A stretch of 64,000 nucleotides of DNA from Solen grandis (GCA_021229015.1 CM037792.1:124001-188000); one strand, 5' to 3'. Shown: positions 33,033-45,378, counted from the first letter of the stretch. The notes: generated from the sequence alone by a model not told the origin. Numbers and translations are program-made.

Positions 33033-33400
33033 TTTGTAAGCTTCCTTTCGATTTCCGACGTTCGACGTTGAGTTGACTTTCTGTGTTGTGAGGCGAAATT
33101 TCCAAGTGAAGTTATTTATAAACTACGCAGTAAGTCACGTGACCATGGGAAAAATCGTGTGGGTTTAATCGATATCAAGGAAACGCTTGGTTAATGCGTC
33201 ATTGCTCATTCACAAATTATCGACAAACGTCTGTTCGACTTTGTTTACATACTGTGTAAAGTGAAAGTAGGATTTTTAGCGGGTAACAATTTTAATCATA
33301 TCAGTGTGTTCATAGCTAGAAAGAAACGGTGCAGTAGAAGTAAATGTCTGTTTCAGTCAGAGACCGTACATTAAAATTGTTAAACAGTTAAGAACTGCAC
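33033..33400 (-). promoter_or_regulatory. GCH1 5' region
   Basis: Immediately upstream of the GCH1 start. A palindromic E-box CACGTG lies at 33136-33141 within 'AGTCACGTGACC', and the region is less AT-rich than its flanks. I could not place a transcription start or TATA box, so this is a positional inference. Confidence 0.4.
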
Positions 33401-34215
33401 TGTAGATCTCTATATTATGATATAACAGATTTACAGTGAGTTTGTGTACAATGTAGGTGAGATGTCAGCTTCTTTGGCCCATTTGTATGTGTTTTCCCAA
33501 TTGTTGTTGAGACTTTCGATTTGTATTTTGTCTCATGCACATTAATGATTTCATAAAACACAAATATTGTCACAAACATGTTATACATATTTTTCAAGTG
33601 CTTGAATAAAATAACAGAGGGGAGGAAACGACCTGTCATATGCTCATAAACAGTCTTGGGAGGAAATGGTTGGGGAGGAAACGACTTGGGGGTGAAACGT
33701 CTGACAACCACATAAGTAAAGACATATACTAGATGTAATGTACCTCTGTGATATAATCAAATATACCTATTAAACATGTTATTTGATGATATATAATTAT
33801 GATAAAGTAAATATGAGCATTTTTTATGTATATTTAAGGATTTTGTAAATGTTATATCTTGGATGAATCAAATATATGTAAGGAGAGAGAGAGAGTGTGT
33901 GTGTAAAAGGAAAATCTGATTGAAAATTACAAGATTTAAATGGAAACATGTTTATTAAAATATAATTAAAAGTAAAACAACATAAATTCTGTTTGCAAGA
34001 CTAATGTAAGAATAATGGAAAAAAAAAAATTTATTTATGTACATGCATATTTACAAATCAATTAAAACAACTGTATGGTATGGATGAATTTCTCACATAG
34101 ATAATAACCCCGTAGCTATAGTAGATATTAATATTGGATGGGTGAAAGAAAGCTGATACATTAATCATGTCTTGGTATAACATGTATTACAAATCTATGA
34201 TACTCTTTAATCACC
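33401..34215. other. GCH1-FANCL spacer, proximal part
   Basis: AT-rich. A (GA)n/(GT)n microsatellite lies near 33883-33905. Near 33610-33700 a short repeated 'GGGGAGGAAACGAC' motif gives an open minus-strand frame that looks like a repeat artefact. Confidence 0.5.
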
Positions 34216-34217
34216 GG

Positions 34218-34492
34218 GGGCCTTCGTGGCTGAGAGGGTAAAGTCGCTGACTTTAACACTCACTCAGCCCCTCACCGCGTGGGTTTGAATCCCAGCAGGG
34301 TCATTCGGATTTTCATGTGAGGAAGCCTTCCAGCTGTCTTGCGGTAGGTCGATGGTTCTACCCGGATGCCTCCATGCATTTGGGGTTTTTCTCCATGCAT
34401 TTGGGGTTTTCCTCCACCTGTAATTAGCTGGACGTCGCTATATGACTGAAACACTGTCGAAGCGACGGTAAACTCAAATAGTCAAGTCAAGT
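34218..34492 (+). repeat. tRNA-derived SINE, full length
   Basis: A Pol III A-box-like 'TGGCTGAGAGGG' and B-box 'GGTTTGAATCC' lie about 55 bp apart at the 5' end, as in tRNA-derived SINEs. The body carries 'TGTGAGGAAGCCTTCCAGCTG', the TCTACCCGGATGCCTCC block (with a small internal duplication of 'CTCCATGCATTTGGGGTTTT') and the TCGAAGCGACGG block, ending in a CAAGT tail. Confidence 0.88.
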
Positions 34493-36060
34493 CTTTAATC
34501 ACCATTAAGGCATTTTTAACATGATGCACACACTACAGTCTAGTAACCATATAGTTGTTCCTCCTCAAGAATGCCACCAGCTGCAAACTGTGGCCCATAG
34601 ACCTTGGCACACTTTTGCAGAAGGTAGCTGGTACTGATATTTATTTAATCAGTCCCATTTAATTGCAAAGGATATAGACATATATTAATAAAGGTGACAA
34701 TCCAGTATCAATAATTCTAGTTAACTCTTTTCATATACTTTCAGCCAAAACATAGAAGAAATAGACTGAAGAGGTAAGTTATAAGGGTATCTTTACAACT
34801 GTTAGACTGAATTTGGCATGAATTGACCTCAATTAGATTGCATTATGAGTTAAATTACAGCATCAAATGATATATAAGTAAGCCTTTAAAAATGATTCAA
34901 AGTTTATTAGCATATCAGCATATATTTCTATTTCTTAATTATTGGAAGATAATCTTTTTTTTTTTTTTTTTATTCAATATAAATGTTACAAATGATTATA
35001 CAATCGTACATACAGAAAACATGAACATGAACAACAGCACAATAGTACATATTTAAATTTGTGATCTAGGGTTGTATATTCAAAAGTAACAATATAGAAA
35101 ATAATAATTTTAGGTTGCCTCTTATCATAACTTTTGTATAAATCATAAAAAAAAATCAATTATGTTTAATCATAATAATTATAATAACTATAATAATTGA
35201 TAGGATGTTTTCTGGTCAGTATTTAAGCAGTATATCGTACTTGGTGTGAAAACTATGTAAGATAATCTTATACATTGGAAATACTTACGTAAATTATCAT
35301 TTCTCATAATTTATTATATATGCATCTTTATTGATACTCTCATTACAATATACTCATATCATGGATACCCTATACAGATCTGAAGTAAATCTGTCCGTCC
35401 GTCCATACATCTGTACGTCAGTATGTCGGCATTTCTTGTGAACGCAACTCCTCCTACATTTCTTCATATCTTTTCAAAAGTTTGTCATTGTCTTTGCTAT
35501 AATGGGTAGATGTGCTTGAAGTGGCGATTTTCCAGTTTTTTAGCTCACCTGAGCATAGCTCAGGGTGAGCTTTTGGGATACTTGATTGTCCGTCGTCCGT
35601 CAACAGTTTTGATGTTTACACACTAGAGGCCACAATTTTGATGCAATGCCATTTCAGAAAATCGGTTAAATATAGAATACGGTAATTCCCCAAAGCATGT
35701 ACTTGTGATACCATGAGACATGTTCAACAATATGGCATCTTAACCAGATGTTGTTCAGCAGGTGAAGTGAGTTCATTCGCGAAGAACGAATGTGATCAAT
35801 CATGTATTCAATTTCTAAATTAAGATTTTATTATTTTAAATGTAGGTTCAAAACTGTTTGTAATACTTTTGCCTGTGATGGAGAAACCACTCATTTTACA
35901 ATCACAGATGGTTGCATTGGGTGACCATGTATACACACAGTCAAATTTTGTTAGTCAGTGACCATCTGTGTCAGAGCAAACTGCTTGAGAGGGAATTTTT
36001 TTTTTTTCTGTAGAAAGCAACATCTAATTGTATTTAATGTTATATTTAGTGGTATGCATC
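34493..36060. other. spacer with element fragments
   Basis: Mostly AT-rich. A truncated 'AGCTCACCTGAGC' element starts at about 35539 and keeps 'GTCCGTCGTCCGTCAACAG' and 'ACACACTAGAGGCCACAATT'. It is followed by a fragment also seen near 39440 and 63900 ('CATGTGACACATT' type). A FANCL 5' UTR exon may lie here but I could not place it. Confidence 0.5.
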
Positions 36061-36075
36061 ATTGTTCTCTTTCAG

Positions 36076-36208
36076 ATTTGATTTATTGAGCTAAATTTTA
36101 CACCATGAATAGACAAAGAGACACAGAATGGATATGTTGAGAGAATTTCCGTACATGTTACCACAAGATGAGAAATCTCTGCATTATGATGGATATATAT
36201 CAGTTTGT
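36076..36208 (+). CDS. FANCL: FANCL exon with start codon
   Basis: FANCL is the RING E3 ligase of the Fanconi anaemia core complex that monoubiquitinates FANCD2/FANCI at DNA crosslinks in the nucleus. Coding starts at 36128 and runs 27 codons to a donor at 36208/36209 (TGT/GTAAGT). The translation begins MDMLREFPYMLPQDEKSL and ends 'YDGYISVC', aligning with vertebrate FANCL (LLLPQ...YEGFISAQG). A possible acceptor CTCTTTCAG ends at 36075, so a 5' UTR exon may exist. An upstream ATG in good context (CACCATGA, 36105) opens a 12-codon frame, stop included, that overlaps the start and ends at 36140. Confidence 0.88.
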
Positions 36209-36332
36209 GTAAGTATATAAGATTTTGTTTATTTCATTGTCTATACATCCCTCTATTCATCCCTCCATTGGTATCACCCAATATTTTTACTTTTTTAGAC
36301 GTACCATTTTATAATTAAAGACAAGGAATAAT

Positions 36333-36466
36333 GGGTAGGTCGGTGGTTCTACCCGGATGCCTCCGTGCATTTGAGGTCTTCCTCCACCTGTCATTAGCTG
36401 GACGTCGCTATATGACGGAAATACTGTCGAAGCGACGATAAACTCAAATAGTTAAGTCATAGTCAA
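36333..36466 (+). repeat. tRNA-derived SINE, 3' part
   Basis: Starts 'GGTCGGTGGTTCTACCCGG' and ends with the TCGAAGCGACG block and a tail. The tRNA head is missing. Confidence 0.82.
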
Positions 36467-36589
36467 GGAGTAATGGCCCTTGAACAATAAGAAAAATACC
36501 AGATTTCACTTATTATACACTCTAGCATCTTCATTTCTGAATCAATCTTTTTCAAACTTTATGACGATGTTTATAGCCATAATTTCTCA

Positions 36590-36832
36590 GGGGGCCGCCA
36601 TTGCCGAGCAGTTACAGTCGTGGACTACAAATCTCTCAGCCCCTCTCTGCTGTGGGTTCGAATCCCGGTAGGGACTTCAGATTTTTCATGTGAGGAAGCC
36701 TTCCAGCTGGCCTGGGTAGGTCGGTGGTTCTACCCGGGTACCTCTGTGTACTCAGGGTCTTCCTCCACCTGTTATTAGCTGGATATCACTATATGATTGA
36801 AATACTATCACAGCGACGGTAAACCCCAATAC
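36590..36832 (+). repeat. tRNA-derived SINE, near full length, diverged
   Basis: The head 'GGGGGCCGCCATTGCCGAGC' has an altered A box. The B box 'GGGTTCGAATCCCGG' is a perfect match to the tRNA T-arm consensus. The body matches the other copies ('TGTGAGGAAGCCTTCCAGC', 'TTATTAGCTGGATATCAC') and it ends near 36832. Confidence 0.82.
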
Positions 36833-36839
36833 AACAACA

Positions 36840-38010
36840 ATATAATTTCTCAGCCAAGTTCGATTATGGCTGATATCTGCCCATTAGGTCTAGAGTTATG
36901 GCCCTTAAACATTAAAAAAACATGCTAGATTTCACTTTGTGTAAACTCTAGCATCTTCATTTCTTAATCAATCTTCTTCAAATTTTATGACAAGTTTATA
37001 AACATTATCGTCTGGCTAAGTTTGATTATGCTGATATCTGCCCATAAGGTCTGGAGTTATGTCCCTTGAATGATTAAAATATGCCAGATGAGATTACACT
37101 TTGTGTACATTCTAGCTTCTTCATTTCTTAAATGATCTTCTTCAAACTTCATGAAAATATTTATAGCCTTAATCTCTTGGCTAAGTTTGATAATGGCAGA
37201 TATTAGCCAATTCAGTCAGGAGTTATGGTACATGTATAGACTAACAGTTACACAGGAAAATACCTGAACAAGTTTCTTGTCAGAAACCACAAGGCCTGGA
37301 GTTAAGATATTTGGTATGTTACATGGCCTAGTGTACCTCTTCCAAGTCTGTTTAAATTATGGCCCTGGGGTCAATATTGGCTTTGCCCAAGGAATCACTT
37401 TTTATATAGACTTACATAGGAATTAAAAATTAATCATGAAACAACAAGGCCTAGAACTTAGATATTGGTGTGTGTCATTGTCTAGTGGCCCTATACCAAG
37501 TTTGTTTAAATCATGTGGCCATGGAATCAAATTTGGACATGCCCAATGTTCACTTGTTTTTTACATAGGCTTGGGCATTATAGGAGCTATAACCTTCAAT
37601 TATGGAGCACAGGTACAATTTTGTTTGGGAAATTTAAGTTTGGGAAATTTAATTTTGACCATGGATGACCTTGATCATGACCAGTGACCTACTTTTGATA
37701 TTTTTAGCTATGGCCTTCAAATTTGGACCACTGGTTCAGATTTGTTTGTGGCGTTAAAATTTGACCTTTGATGACCTCGACTATAACCCAGTGACCTACT
37801 TTTGTATATTTAAGCTACATCCTTCAAATTTGTCCCAAAAGTACTGTTTAATGTCTGGAACTGAAATGATCTTGCTATATTACTGTATTGACAATGTATT
37901 CAGTATGACTATGCTACAATATACTGTAGTAACTTGTTCAGACAATCAAGGCAATATTCTCAGGTGAGTGACTTCAGGGCCATCATGGCCCTCTGTCATT
38001 GTTAAGCGCA
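36840..38010 (+). repeat. dispersed element ending GGCCATCATGGCCCTC
   Basis: The interior consists of repeated ~170-bp blocks about '...CTAGCATCTTCATTTCTTAATCAATCTTCTTCAAA' (36530, 36950, 37110) and then 'GTGACCTACTTTTGATAT' type blocks. It ends in 'CTCAGGTGAGTGACTTCAGGGCC' at about 37958. Family as at 39705 and 41130. No transposase seen. Confidence 0.7.
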
Positions 38011-39704
38011 TTGCCCATTGGATGTGTGGACACAACATTCTAGTGGGCAAGCATGGTAAAGAAGGGCGCAAACTCCATCACGATTGTTGTGTCTGCATGT
38101 TGATTTTGTTGCAACTGTGTATTCTAAAGACTATGACTTGCCATCGCAACAAGTTAAGGCGTGGACAGGCGTGGACATGAAGAGAATGTATATTTTGCAC
38201 CATTGCACTGTTGTGACTGCTTCTTTATCAAGTACAACATCATGAAGATGTATCATGGCAGAAATCAGCCTCCATGGATTTGTGATATTAAAATTGATAA
38301 TTAATTTAAAACTGATAAAAAATCTCCTCAGCCAATGCTATCAATAAAAGAGAATTATAGAAACAGAACCTTCTGGTAGACTCTCCCATCAAGTATCCAG
38401 ATAGAATAGCAGAGACAACATAAGTATTGATGGAAGGACCAAAAAAAATCAGAACAGTGATGATCAAAAAAACTACAAGCATGACAAATCACACTCATAT
38501 GTTTTTGTTCCAGGGATAATTCTGTCTGAAAAATTCTTGAGAAAAAAATCTCATTTAGCCATGATATTAGTGTTGCGAGAGATTTAAGTGCCATTTATGA
38601 ATGATTCACTTTCCTCTTATTTAGAAGATTTCAGTGAAATTTTCAGCAAAATCATCCTCCCTCCCCCCCTCCCCACAAAAAAAGGAAATAAAAAAGAACA
38701 ACAAATATTTCTGCAGGATGATCCTTGTCAGTTTAATGTTTCAGTGAACACAGAAAAATTACTGTTTGACTGGCAAACTGAACTTTTAATATTGCTTTTT
38801 ATCTCTATTCGTTCTTTAAACTGACATTATTACACTTACATACATGTTTACCTTTTAGCACTTGATATCGACACAAATTGTTTGAATAAACAACCTATTT
38901 TGAAGATGATAACTATTTTTTTGCATTTAATCATTGATGAAACAAAAAGTAATCTCTGAAAACTCTGTTTGGTGTAAAGATTATCAGTTGTATAAATATC
39001 CAACCAGATATTACTGTGGAATCATTAATTTAAGTTGGACACTAATTTTTGTCGATTTTGTGGAGGGTTTTATCCACACATATTAAACCCCACTTATGTA
39101 GACCTCATGTTTTCTAGAACATATATCCAAAAATAAATGTACCCCCAGAAATTCCCTAAGGTACATAATCAACGAAATTTAATGTCAACAAAAATTAATG
39201 ATTTTACAGTAGCCAAATACATGTACCAGTGAGAGAATTGAAGATAGTTGATAACTCAGACTACTGATTTCCAGATTTTGATGGTTATGAGTTGTTTCTA
39301 CTTTTCTGAATAAATATTGTTGAAGTTGTTGTTTCCTGAAAAATAAACTTGACAAGTGTAGATAACATTGCACAGGAAAATGCCATATTCTTAATTGATC
39401 ATTTTGGGGAAATTTGTTAGATATAACATAATTATAGTATCTCTTCAGCAGGTGCTTACAGTACCATGTGACACATTTCTCAATATGGCATCCTCACCAG
39501 TCCTGGGTAGTGAATTCATAAGTGTTAGTAAAATTTTCAGCCTGTGAGCACATGAAAGAAAAGTGGAGCGAATGTACAAATCCCTGTTGAACCTTGAAAT
39601 TATGGGTAATTCTTAAATGTTTTCTGCCCAACTAAACTGGTTCATCGAGAAAGTATGCCTCATGGATTTTAATGGGTATAATACATATGCAGGTATCTTG
39701 ATAC

Positions 39705-40890
39705 TTTTTTTAGCTCAGGTGAGCTTTTAGGATCAATGGCTGTCCATTGTCCACAATTATTTCAAATGACATCTCCTCCAAAATCCCTGGGCCAAATTTG
39801 ATGAAAATTGCCTGGGATGTTCCTTGCATGAAACTCTACCAAAGGCGTGCAAATGGTTCTGGTCCATTGCATATCTGGGTCACAGGAGCTAAAAATAGAT
39901 TTTTAAAGTGAAATCTTTAAAAATCTTCTCCGAAACCGCAAGGCTAGAGCTTAGATATTTGGTGTGTGGCATTGACTTATGGGTCATTACCAAGTTTGTT
40001 CACATCATGATCCTTGGGTCAAAATTGGCACCGCCCCAGGAGTCACTTGATTTTACATAGACTTATATAAGAAAAACTAGAAAAATCTTCTTGTCAGAAA
40101 CCACAAGGCCTGGAGTTTAGATATTTGGTGTGTGGCATTGTCTTATGGACCATTACCAAGTTTGTTCAAATCATGACCCTGGGGTCGAAATTTGCCACGC
40201 CCCAGGGGTAACTTGATTTTACATAGACTTACATCAGAAAAACTAGAAAAATTTTCTACTCAGAAACCACAAGGCCAGGAGTTTAGATATTTGGTGTGTG
40301 GCATTGTCTAATGGGCCATTACCAAGTTTGTTCAAATCATGACACTGGGGTCATAAATGGCCCCGCCTCAGGGGCCACATAGACTATATAAGAAAAACAG
40401 GAAAAATCTTCTTGTTAGAAACCACTAGGCCTGCAGTTTAGATATATGGTGTGTAACATGGCCTAGTAGACCTCAATCAAGTTTGTTCAAACCATGGCCT
40501 TGGGGTCAAAATTTGCCATGCCCCAGGGGTCACTTGATTTTACATAGACTTATTTAGGAAAAAAACTAGAAAAATCTTCTAATCAGAAACCACAAGGCCT
40601 AGAGTTTAGATATTTGTAGAGTTACTTAGTCTAGTGAACAATTTTGATCAAGTCATGGCCCTGGCGTCAAAATTGGCTCCCTCCAAGGAGTCACTTGATT
40701 TGATATAGACTTATTTGAGCAATGACCTTCAAAGTTTGGATGGCAGGTACAGTTTTTGTGTTGAATTTAGATGATCTTGCTGTACTTCTGCATATATTAT
40801 GTATTTCACTATGACAGGTAATACAATAATTGGCATTGAAGGCAATGTTTCTCAGGTGAGTGATTTAGGGCCATCATGGCCCTCTTGTTT
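39705..40890 (+). repeat. dispersed 'AGCTCAGGTGAGC' element with internal monomers
   Basis: Begins 'TTTTTTTAGCTCAGGTGAGC' (39703) and ends 'TCTCAGGTGAGTGATTTAGG...GGCCCTCTTGTTT' (about 40890). The interior repeats a ~180-bp block ('AGAAACCACAAGGCC' ... 'TTTAGATATTTGGTGTGTGGCATTG') five or six times with variation. Confidence 0.78.
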
Positions 40891-41129
40891 ACTGATTAGA
40901 TGATATCTATCAGCATAAATTTTTTTTATGCTCTTGTAAAGAGTGAAGTTTCACTATCAAGAGGAGATGCATGTAATTTCTACAAAGCTCTGTTTGAAGA
41001 TTTTTCTCATTTATGTGATATCTTAGGTGTCAGAATTAGAGAAGAACACTTTGTAATTGAAGTATGATAGAAATGAAAACTTACAGATTTTCATATTTTT
41101 GAATGAACTCTTTTTCAGAGGGAGTGTAG

Positions 41130-42178
41130 CTTTTTAGCTCACCTGAGCATAGCTCAGGGTGAGCTTTTGGGATACTTGATTGTCCGTCGGCCGTCGACCA
41201 TCGTCCGTCAACAGTTTTGATGTTTACACACTAGAGGCCACAATTTTGATCCAATCTTCCTCAAACTTGGTCAGAATGTTTTGTCTTGATGATATCTTGA
41301 ACCCTTTCGAAAATGGGTCAGGTTGGATCAAAAAGTAGGTCAGTAGGTCAAATCTTAGAAAAATCTTGTCCGTCAACAATTTTGATGTTTACACACTAGA
41401 GGCCACAATTTTGATCCAATCTTCCTCAAACTTGGTCAGAATGTTTGTCTTGATAATATCTTGAACCCTTTCGAAAATGGGTCAGGTTGGATCAAAAAGT
41501 AGGTCAGTAGGTCAAATCTTAGAAAAATCTTGTTTACACACTAAAGGCCACAATTTTGATCCAATCTTCCTCAAACATGGTCAGAATGTTTGTCTTGATG
41601 ATATCTTGAACCCTTTCGAAAATGGGTCAGGTTGGATCAAAAAGTAGGTCAGTAGGTCAAATCTTAGAAAAATCTTGTTTACACACTAGAGGCCACAATT
41701 TTGATCCAATCTTCCTCAAACTTGGTCAGAATGTGTGTCTTGATGATATCTTGAACCCTTTCGAAAATGGGCAGGGCCGGACCGAAAAGTAGGTCAATAG
41801 GTTAAATCTTAGAAAAATGTTGTTTACACACTAAAGGCCACAGTTTTGATGCAATCTTTCTCAAACTTGGTCAGATTGTTTGTCATGATGATATCTCGAA
41901 CCAGTTTGAAAATGGGTGGGGCTGGATAGAAATGTAGGTCAGTAGGTCAAATCTTAGAAAAATCTTGTTTATACTCTGAGGGCAACATTTTTGGTCCAAT
42001 CATCCTCAAACTTTGGCAGAATGTTTGTCATGATGATATCTTTTGTGGATGGGGTCAGAAAATTCCTGAACATTGTTTCACCTCATCATCTTAATTCTAA
42101 AGCAATCTGTTTTGTACAGGCAATGAATGATACTTTTCTCAGGTGAGCGATCTAGCGCCATCTTGGCCCTCTTGTTCC
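41130..42178 (+). repeat. dispersed 'AGCTCACCTGAGC' element with ~145-bp internal monomers
   Basis: Begins 'TTTTTAGCTCACCTGAGCAT' and ends 'CTCAGGTGAGCGATCTAGCGCC...CCCTCTTGTT'. Inside, a ~145-bp monomer ('ACACACTAGAGGCCACAATT' ... 'AAATCTTAGAAAAATCTTG') repeats about six times from 41225, with the first copies almost identical. Confidence 0.82.
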
Positions 42179-42990
42179 TTGTCTGTCTGTCAGTAATAAC
42201 ATTTTTTTTGTCAGTCATATCTCCAAAAGTATATTCAGAGAGTCACAAAAATTTGCATAATTTTTCACTAGCATTAGAAGTTATGTGCCTTGGGGTTAAT
42301 GTTTCCAAATTTATTGAATCATGGCAGAGTTGTGGCCCCCCCAACTTTGCAGAAATGTGATATTGTGTTTAGACATCTTATGTTGCATATCTCCAAAAAA
42401 GTGTATTAACGTGGTTCTGTAAAACTTAACAGGGATGTTCACCAGCATTGGAAATGTGTGAGGGTTTTGTTTCAAAATGAATCAGTTCATGGCGGAGTTG
42501 AAGTTTCTTACTAAATATGAGTAAATAATTGAATAGCTGACAAAAGCAGTATTTAACATACATATGTATACGTGTTGTGCTTTTCTTCGCAAAAATGTGC
42601 CCCTGTTCAAATCTTTATATATTTATTCAAAGAATTATTAGATGGCTCTGATCAAAAATTGCAAAATGAATGGAATTCCTTTCTAAATTGATACCCATGG
42701 TTACCTTGTAGTCTGGTCAAAATAATTGTCTGATAGCTCATTTTAAGAAAATTGCTAAATGGAATGACACCCTTAAGGACGTTGCTTCCAGGTGTTGGTG
42801 CTGGTCAATATGTGGTCTACAACAAAGTGAGTTGGTCAGATCTTGAAATCGACCACTCTTTGGGCAAATTTTGGTCACTAGGTGAAATCCTTAGTAACTG
42901 AACAGATGTCTAAGGTCATTTTGACCCATTTATGATGAGTAAAGTTTACCATTATTGTCCTAAGACTTAAATACAGATATATCTTATCAG

Positions 42991-43110
42991 GGTCATCGGT
43001 TCCATTTAGAAGTGATCTTACCCTCACCAGGACAACTTGACGGAGCTGTGGTCAGCTGTGATTGGCCACTACAGCAGGTGCTTCTTCATTTCCAACACAT
43101 CATCAGACAG
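42991..43110 (+). CDS. FANCL: FANCL second coding exon
   Basis: An internal exon of 40 codons, phase 0 at both ends. Acceptor CTTATCAG at 42990, donor CAG/GTGAGT at 43110/43111. The translation starts 'GHRFHLEVILPSPGQLDGA' and ends 'PLQQVLLHFQHIIRQ'. It follows 'YISVC' of the previous exon without a break and aligns with vertebrate FANCL ('GRDFHLRIVLP' ... 'ILSGYHRIVQQ'). This lies in the N-terminal ELF (E2-like fold) domain. Exon length and phase agree with an intact gene. Confidence 0.93.
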
Positions 43111-43478
43111 GTGAGTAGAGCTGGGATGAGTACCCATTGTGTCGGATGAGGTTACGCCACTATCCGAGTATAAATTCCACCTTTAGTATCTTCCTTTCTG
43201 AAAAGATTTTCGCTGTAGAGTCATGGAAGACCATGTACATGTATAATCTGGATCAGACTGAAAACAAGTTATCAGTGTTTGTTTCATATCTGAATGGTAC
43301 TTATGAACAGAGGACATTATGGAACCTACCTAACTCCTGAGTCACTCTCAGGTTGATCTGACCCCATGTTCTGGAAACTTATGATTCACTCTTAGACTGA
43401 TTGGTACCTGTGTTCACAAAAGCTATGAGTCACTCTTAAGCTGATCAGAATTCTAAATTTTCTTAGACATTTAATTGC

Positions 43479-44090
43479 TTTTAGCACCTTCAATGTTCAC
43501 GATACACCATATAGCACCTTCAATATTTGATACACCTCATAGCACCTTCAGTATTCAGGGTACATGTTAAAGCACCTTCAATATATATGATACATCTTAG
43601 ACCACCTTCAATATTCATGATATATCTTAGAGCACCTTCAGTATTCATGATACATCTTAAAGCACCTTCAGTATTCATGATATATCTTAGAGCACCTTCA
43701 GTATTTATGATACATCTTAAAGCACCTTCAGTATTCATGATACATCTTAGAGCACCTTCAGTATTCATGATATATCTTAGAGCACCTTCAGTATTCATGA
43801 TACACCTTAAAGCACCTTCTATATTTATGAGACATCTTACAGCACTTTCAATATTTATGAGACATCCTATAGCACCTTCAATATTTATGATACATCTTGT
43901 AGCGCCTTCATAATTCATGATACACCGTATAGCACCTTCAATATTCATGATGCACCTTAAAGCACCTTCTATATTCATGATACATTTAAACCTTTTTTTT
44001 TGCACCTCCATTATTTTTTTTATAGCACCTTTAATATTTATTATAAACCTTATAGCACCTCCAATTTTTATGATATACCTTATCATATAT
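43479..44090. repeat. 30-bp minisatellite just upstream of FANCL exon 3
   Basis: The unit 'AGCACCTTCAGTATTCATGA' plus 'TACATCTTAG' repeats about 20 times, with variants most frequent at the ends. Because 30 is a multiple of 3, open frames appear on both strands (repeats of 'LRCIMNTEGA' on minus); these are artefacts. The last degenerate unit ends within about 10-20 bp of the exon 3 acceptor. Confidence 0.93.
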
Positions 44091-44098
44091 TATTTCAG

Positions 44099-44155
44099 AG
44101 GCTGTTACAATGTGACAATCTTGTCTCCTTCTTAAGAGAGTTACAAAGTATTGCA
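44099..44155 (+). CDS. FANCL: FANCL third coding exon
   Basis: A 57-nt exon (19 codons), phase 0 at both ends. Acceptor 'ATTATTTCAG' at 44098, donor GCA/GTAAGT at 44155/44156. The translation RLLQCDNLVSFLRELQSIA follows 'HIIRQ' and aligns with vertebrate 'RMQHSPDLMSFMMELKMLL'. It completes the helix of the ELF domain. Its upstream neighbour is a minisatellite whose edge touches the branch point region. Confidence 0.9.
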
Positions 44156-44294
44156 GTAAGTACTATGGATTTAATAGTGATTAATCCTTTACCTCAAAAT
44201 AAACTTTTTTGAGTTTGACGCCCTGGCAAAGAGATTTAACCCAGATTAGTTTGCTCTTTAAAGGATCTTTCTGATCAGGACCTCCACTGTTAGC

Positions 44295-44935
44295 TTTTTA
44301 TGCTCCCCAAAGGGAGAGCATATAGTTGCTGCTTTGTCCGTCAGTCCATCCCGTCCGTCCATCATAATTTTGTCCAGAGCATAACACAAAAACTATAAGA
44401 GGTATCGACATGAAACTTCATAGGTAGATAAATAATAGGAAGTAACCAATTTTAATTTTGGAATTCCCTTTTTTTTTTGTCAAAAAACTATAAGAGGTAC
44501 CATCACGAAACTTGATAGGTAGATAGATCTCAATGAGGAGAAGTGCAGTGTACAAGACTCTTAATTTGTTTTTCATAATTTTTGAGTTATTGGCCTCTGT
44601 TATTTTTCATACTTAAATTTTGTCTGGAGCAATTCACGAAAACTATAAGAGGTATCAACATGAAACTTCATTGGTAGATAGATCTCAACGAGGAGAAGTG
44701 CAGAGAAACACAACTCTGTTTTGCATAATTTTGGAGTTTATTCCCCTTTGTTTTTTAGCATTTATTCGGGGAGCAGTCATCAGTTCTACCGATTCTCTTG
44801 TTTTTAGCTCAGATTCTACACTAGCTGCACAGCAAAGAAAAATAAGTATTTTGTTTTTTCGTATACCATTTAAAGTTCAGTCAATTGATATTCACCTTGT
44901 ACCAGCATATTCATGAGGTAAAGATAAAACTGATA
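44295..44935 (+). repeat. dispersed 'TATGCTCCCCAAAGGGAGAGCATA' element plus MITE fragment
   Basis: Starts 'TTTTTATGCTCCCCAAAGGG' with 'GTCCGTCAGTCCATCCCGTCC'. It repeats 'AACTATAAGAGGTATCAACATG' about three times and ends near 'GGGGAGCAGTCATC' (44770). From about 44808 a piece of the 'GCACAGCAAAGAAAAATAAG' MITE follows. Confidence 0.65.
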
Positions 44936-45144
44936 ATTGTGGCTGCAATTGCCCATATTCCATTTATTTTTCCAAATTGTTACTGCAAAGGGCAATGTTT
45001 GAACCACAATATACTTACAGTGATAAAGTGTGTCTGTGTGTGTGACCTCTAAATTTTAATTTAAATTGCCTGCTGTGGGTTCTGTGGCAGGTGCCTCCAT
45101 GTTATACTCATTTGATAGCCTATATTATAACTGCCAAAAATTGA

Positions 45145-45378
45145 ATAACTCTTTACCTCTTATTTTGATGCATTGGCAAACAGAGCAGACCCAGATCAGA
45201 CAGTTCCTTCCAGGAACCATTCTGTTTGCTCTTACAATATTGTAGTTCAGATTCTACACAGTCTTCATGACAAATATAAGTTCTTTGTTTCATGATCATA
45301 TACCTTTTACAGTTTTAGTAAAATGATATTCATTTAGGCATGAATTTGTATATGAATCTTCTTGAGGCAAAGGGTTAA
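45145..45378. repeat. TTAA-type MITE
   Basis: The left end 'TAACTCTTTACCTC' and right end 'GAGGCAAAGGGTTAA' are inverted relatives of the ends at 28054/28295. The interior carries 'AGACCCAGATCAGACAGTTCC' and 'ATTGTAGTTCAGATTCTACAC'. Confidence 0.65.

Larger units (their letters stand above)
36209..42990 (+). other. FANCL intron 1, repeat-filled
   Basis: A 6.8-kb intron between phase-0 exons. It holds two SINEs (36333, 36590), three dispersed 'TCAGGTGAG...GGCCATCATGGCCCTC' elements (ending near 38000, 40890 and 42175) and AT-rich filler. Short open frames inside follow the repeats and carry no domain. Confidence 0.8.

Noticed and set aside
34218..34300. tRNA gene
   Set aside because: A- and B-box-like motifs are present, but there is no complete cloverleaf. 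The sequence continues into a shared body seen in several copies, so it is a SINE head.
43520..44086. 188-codon minus-strand frame of repeated 'EGALRCIMNT' and the matching plus-strand frames
   Set aside because: Produced by a 30-bp minisatellite whose period is a multiple of three. Both strands are open over the same bases, and it lies in a FANCL intron.
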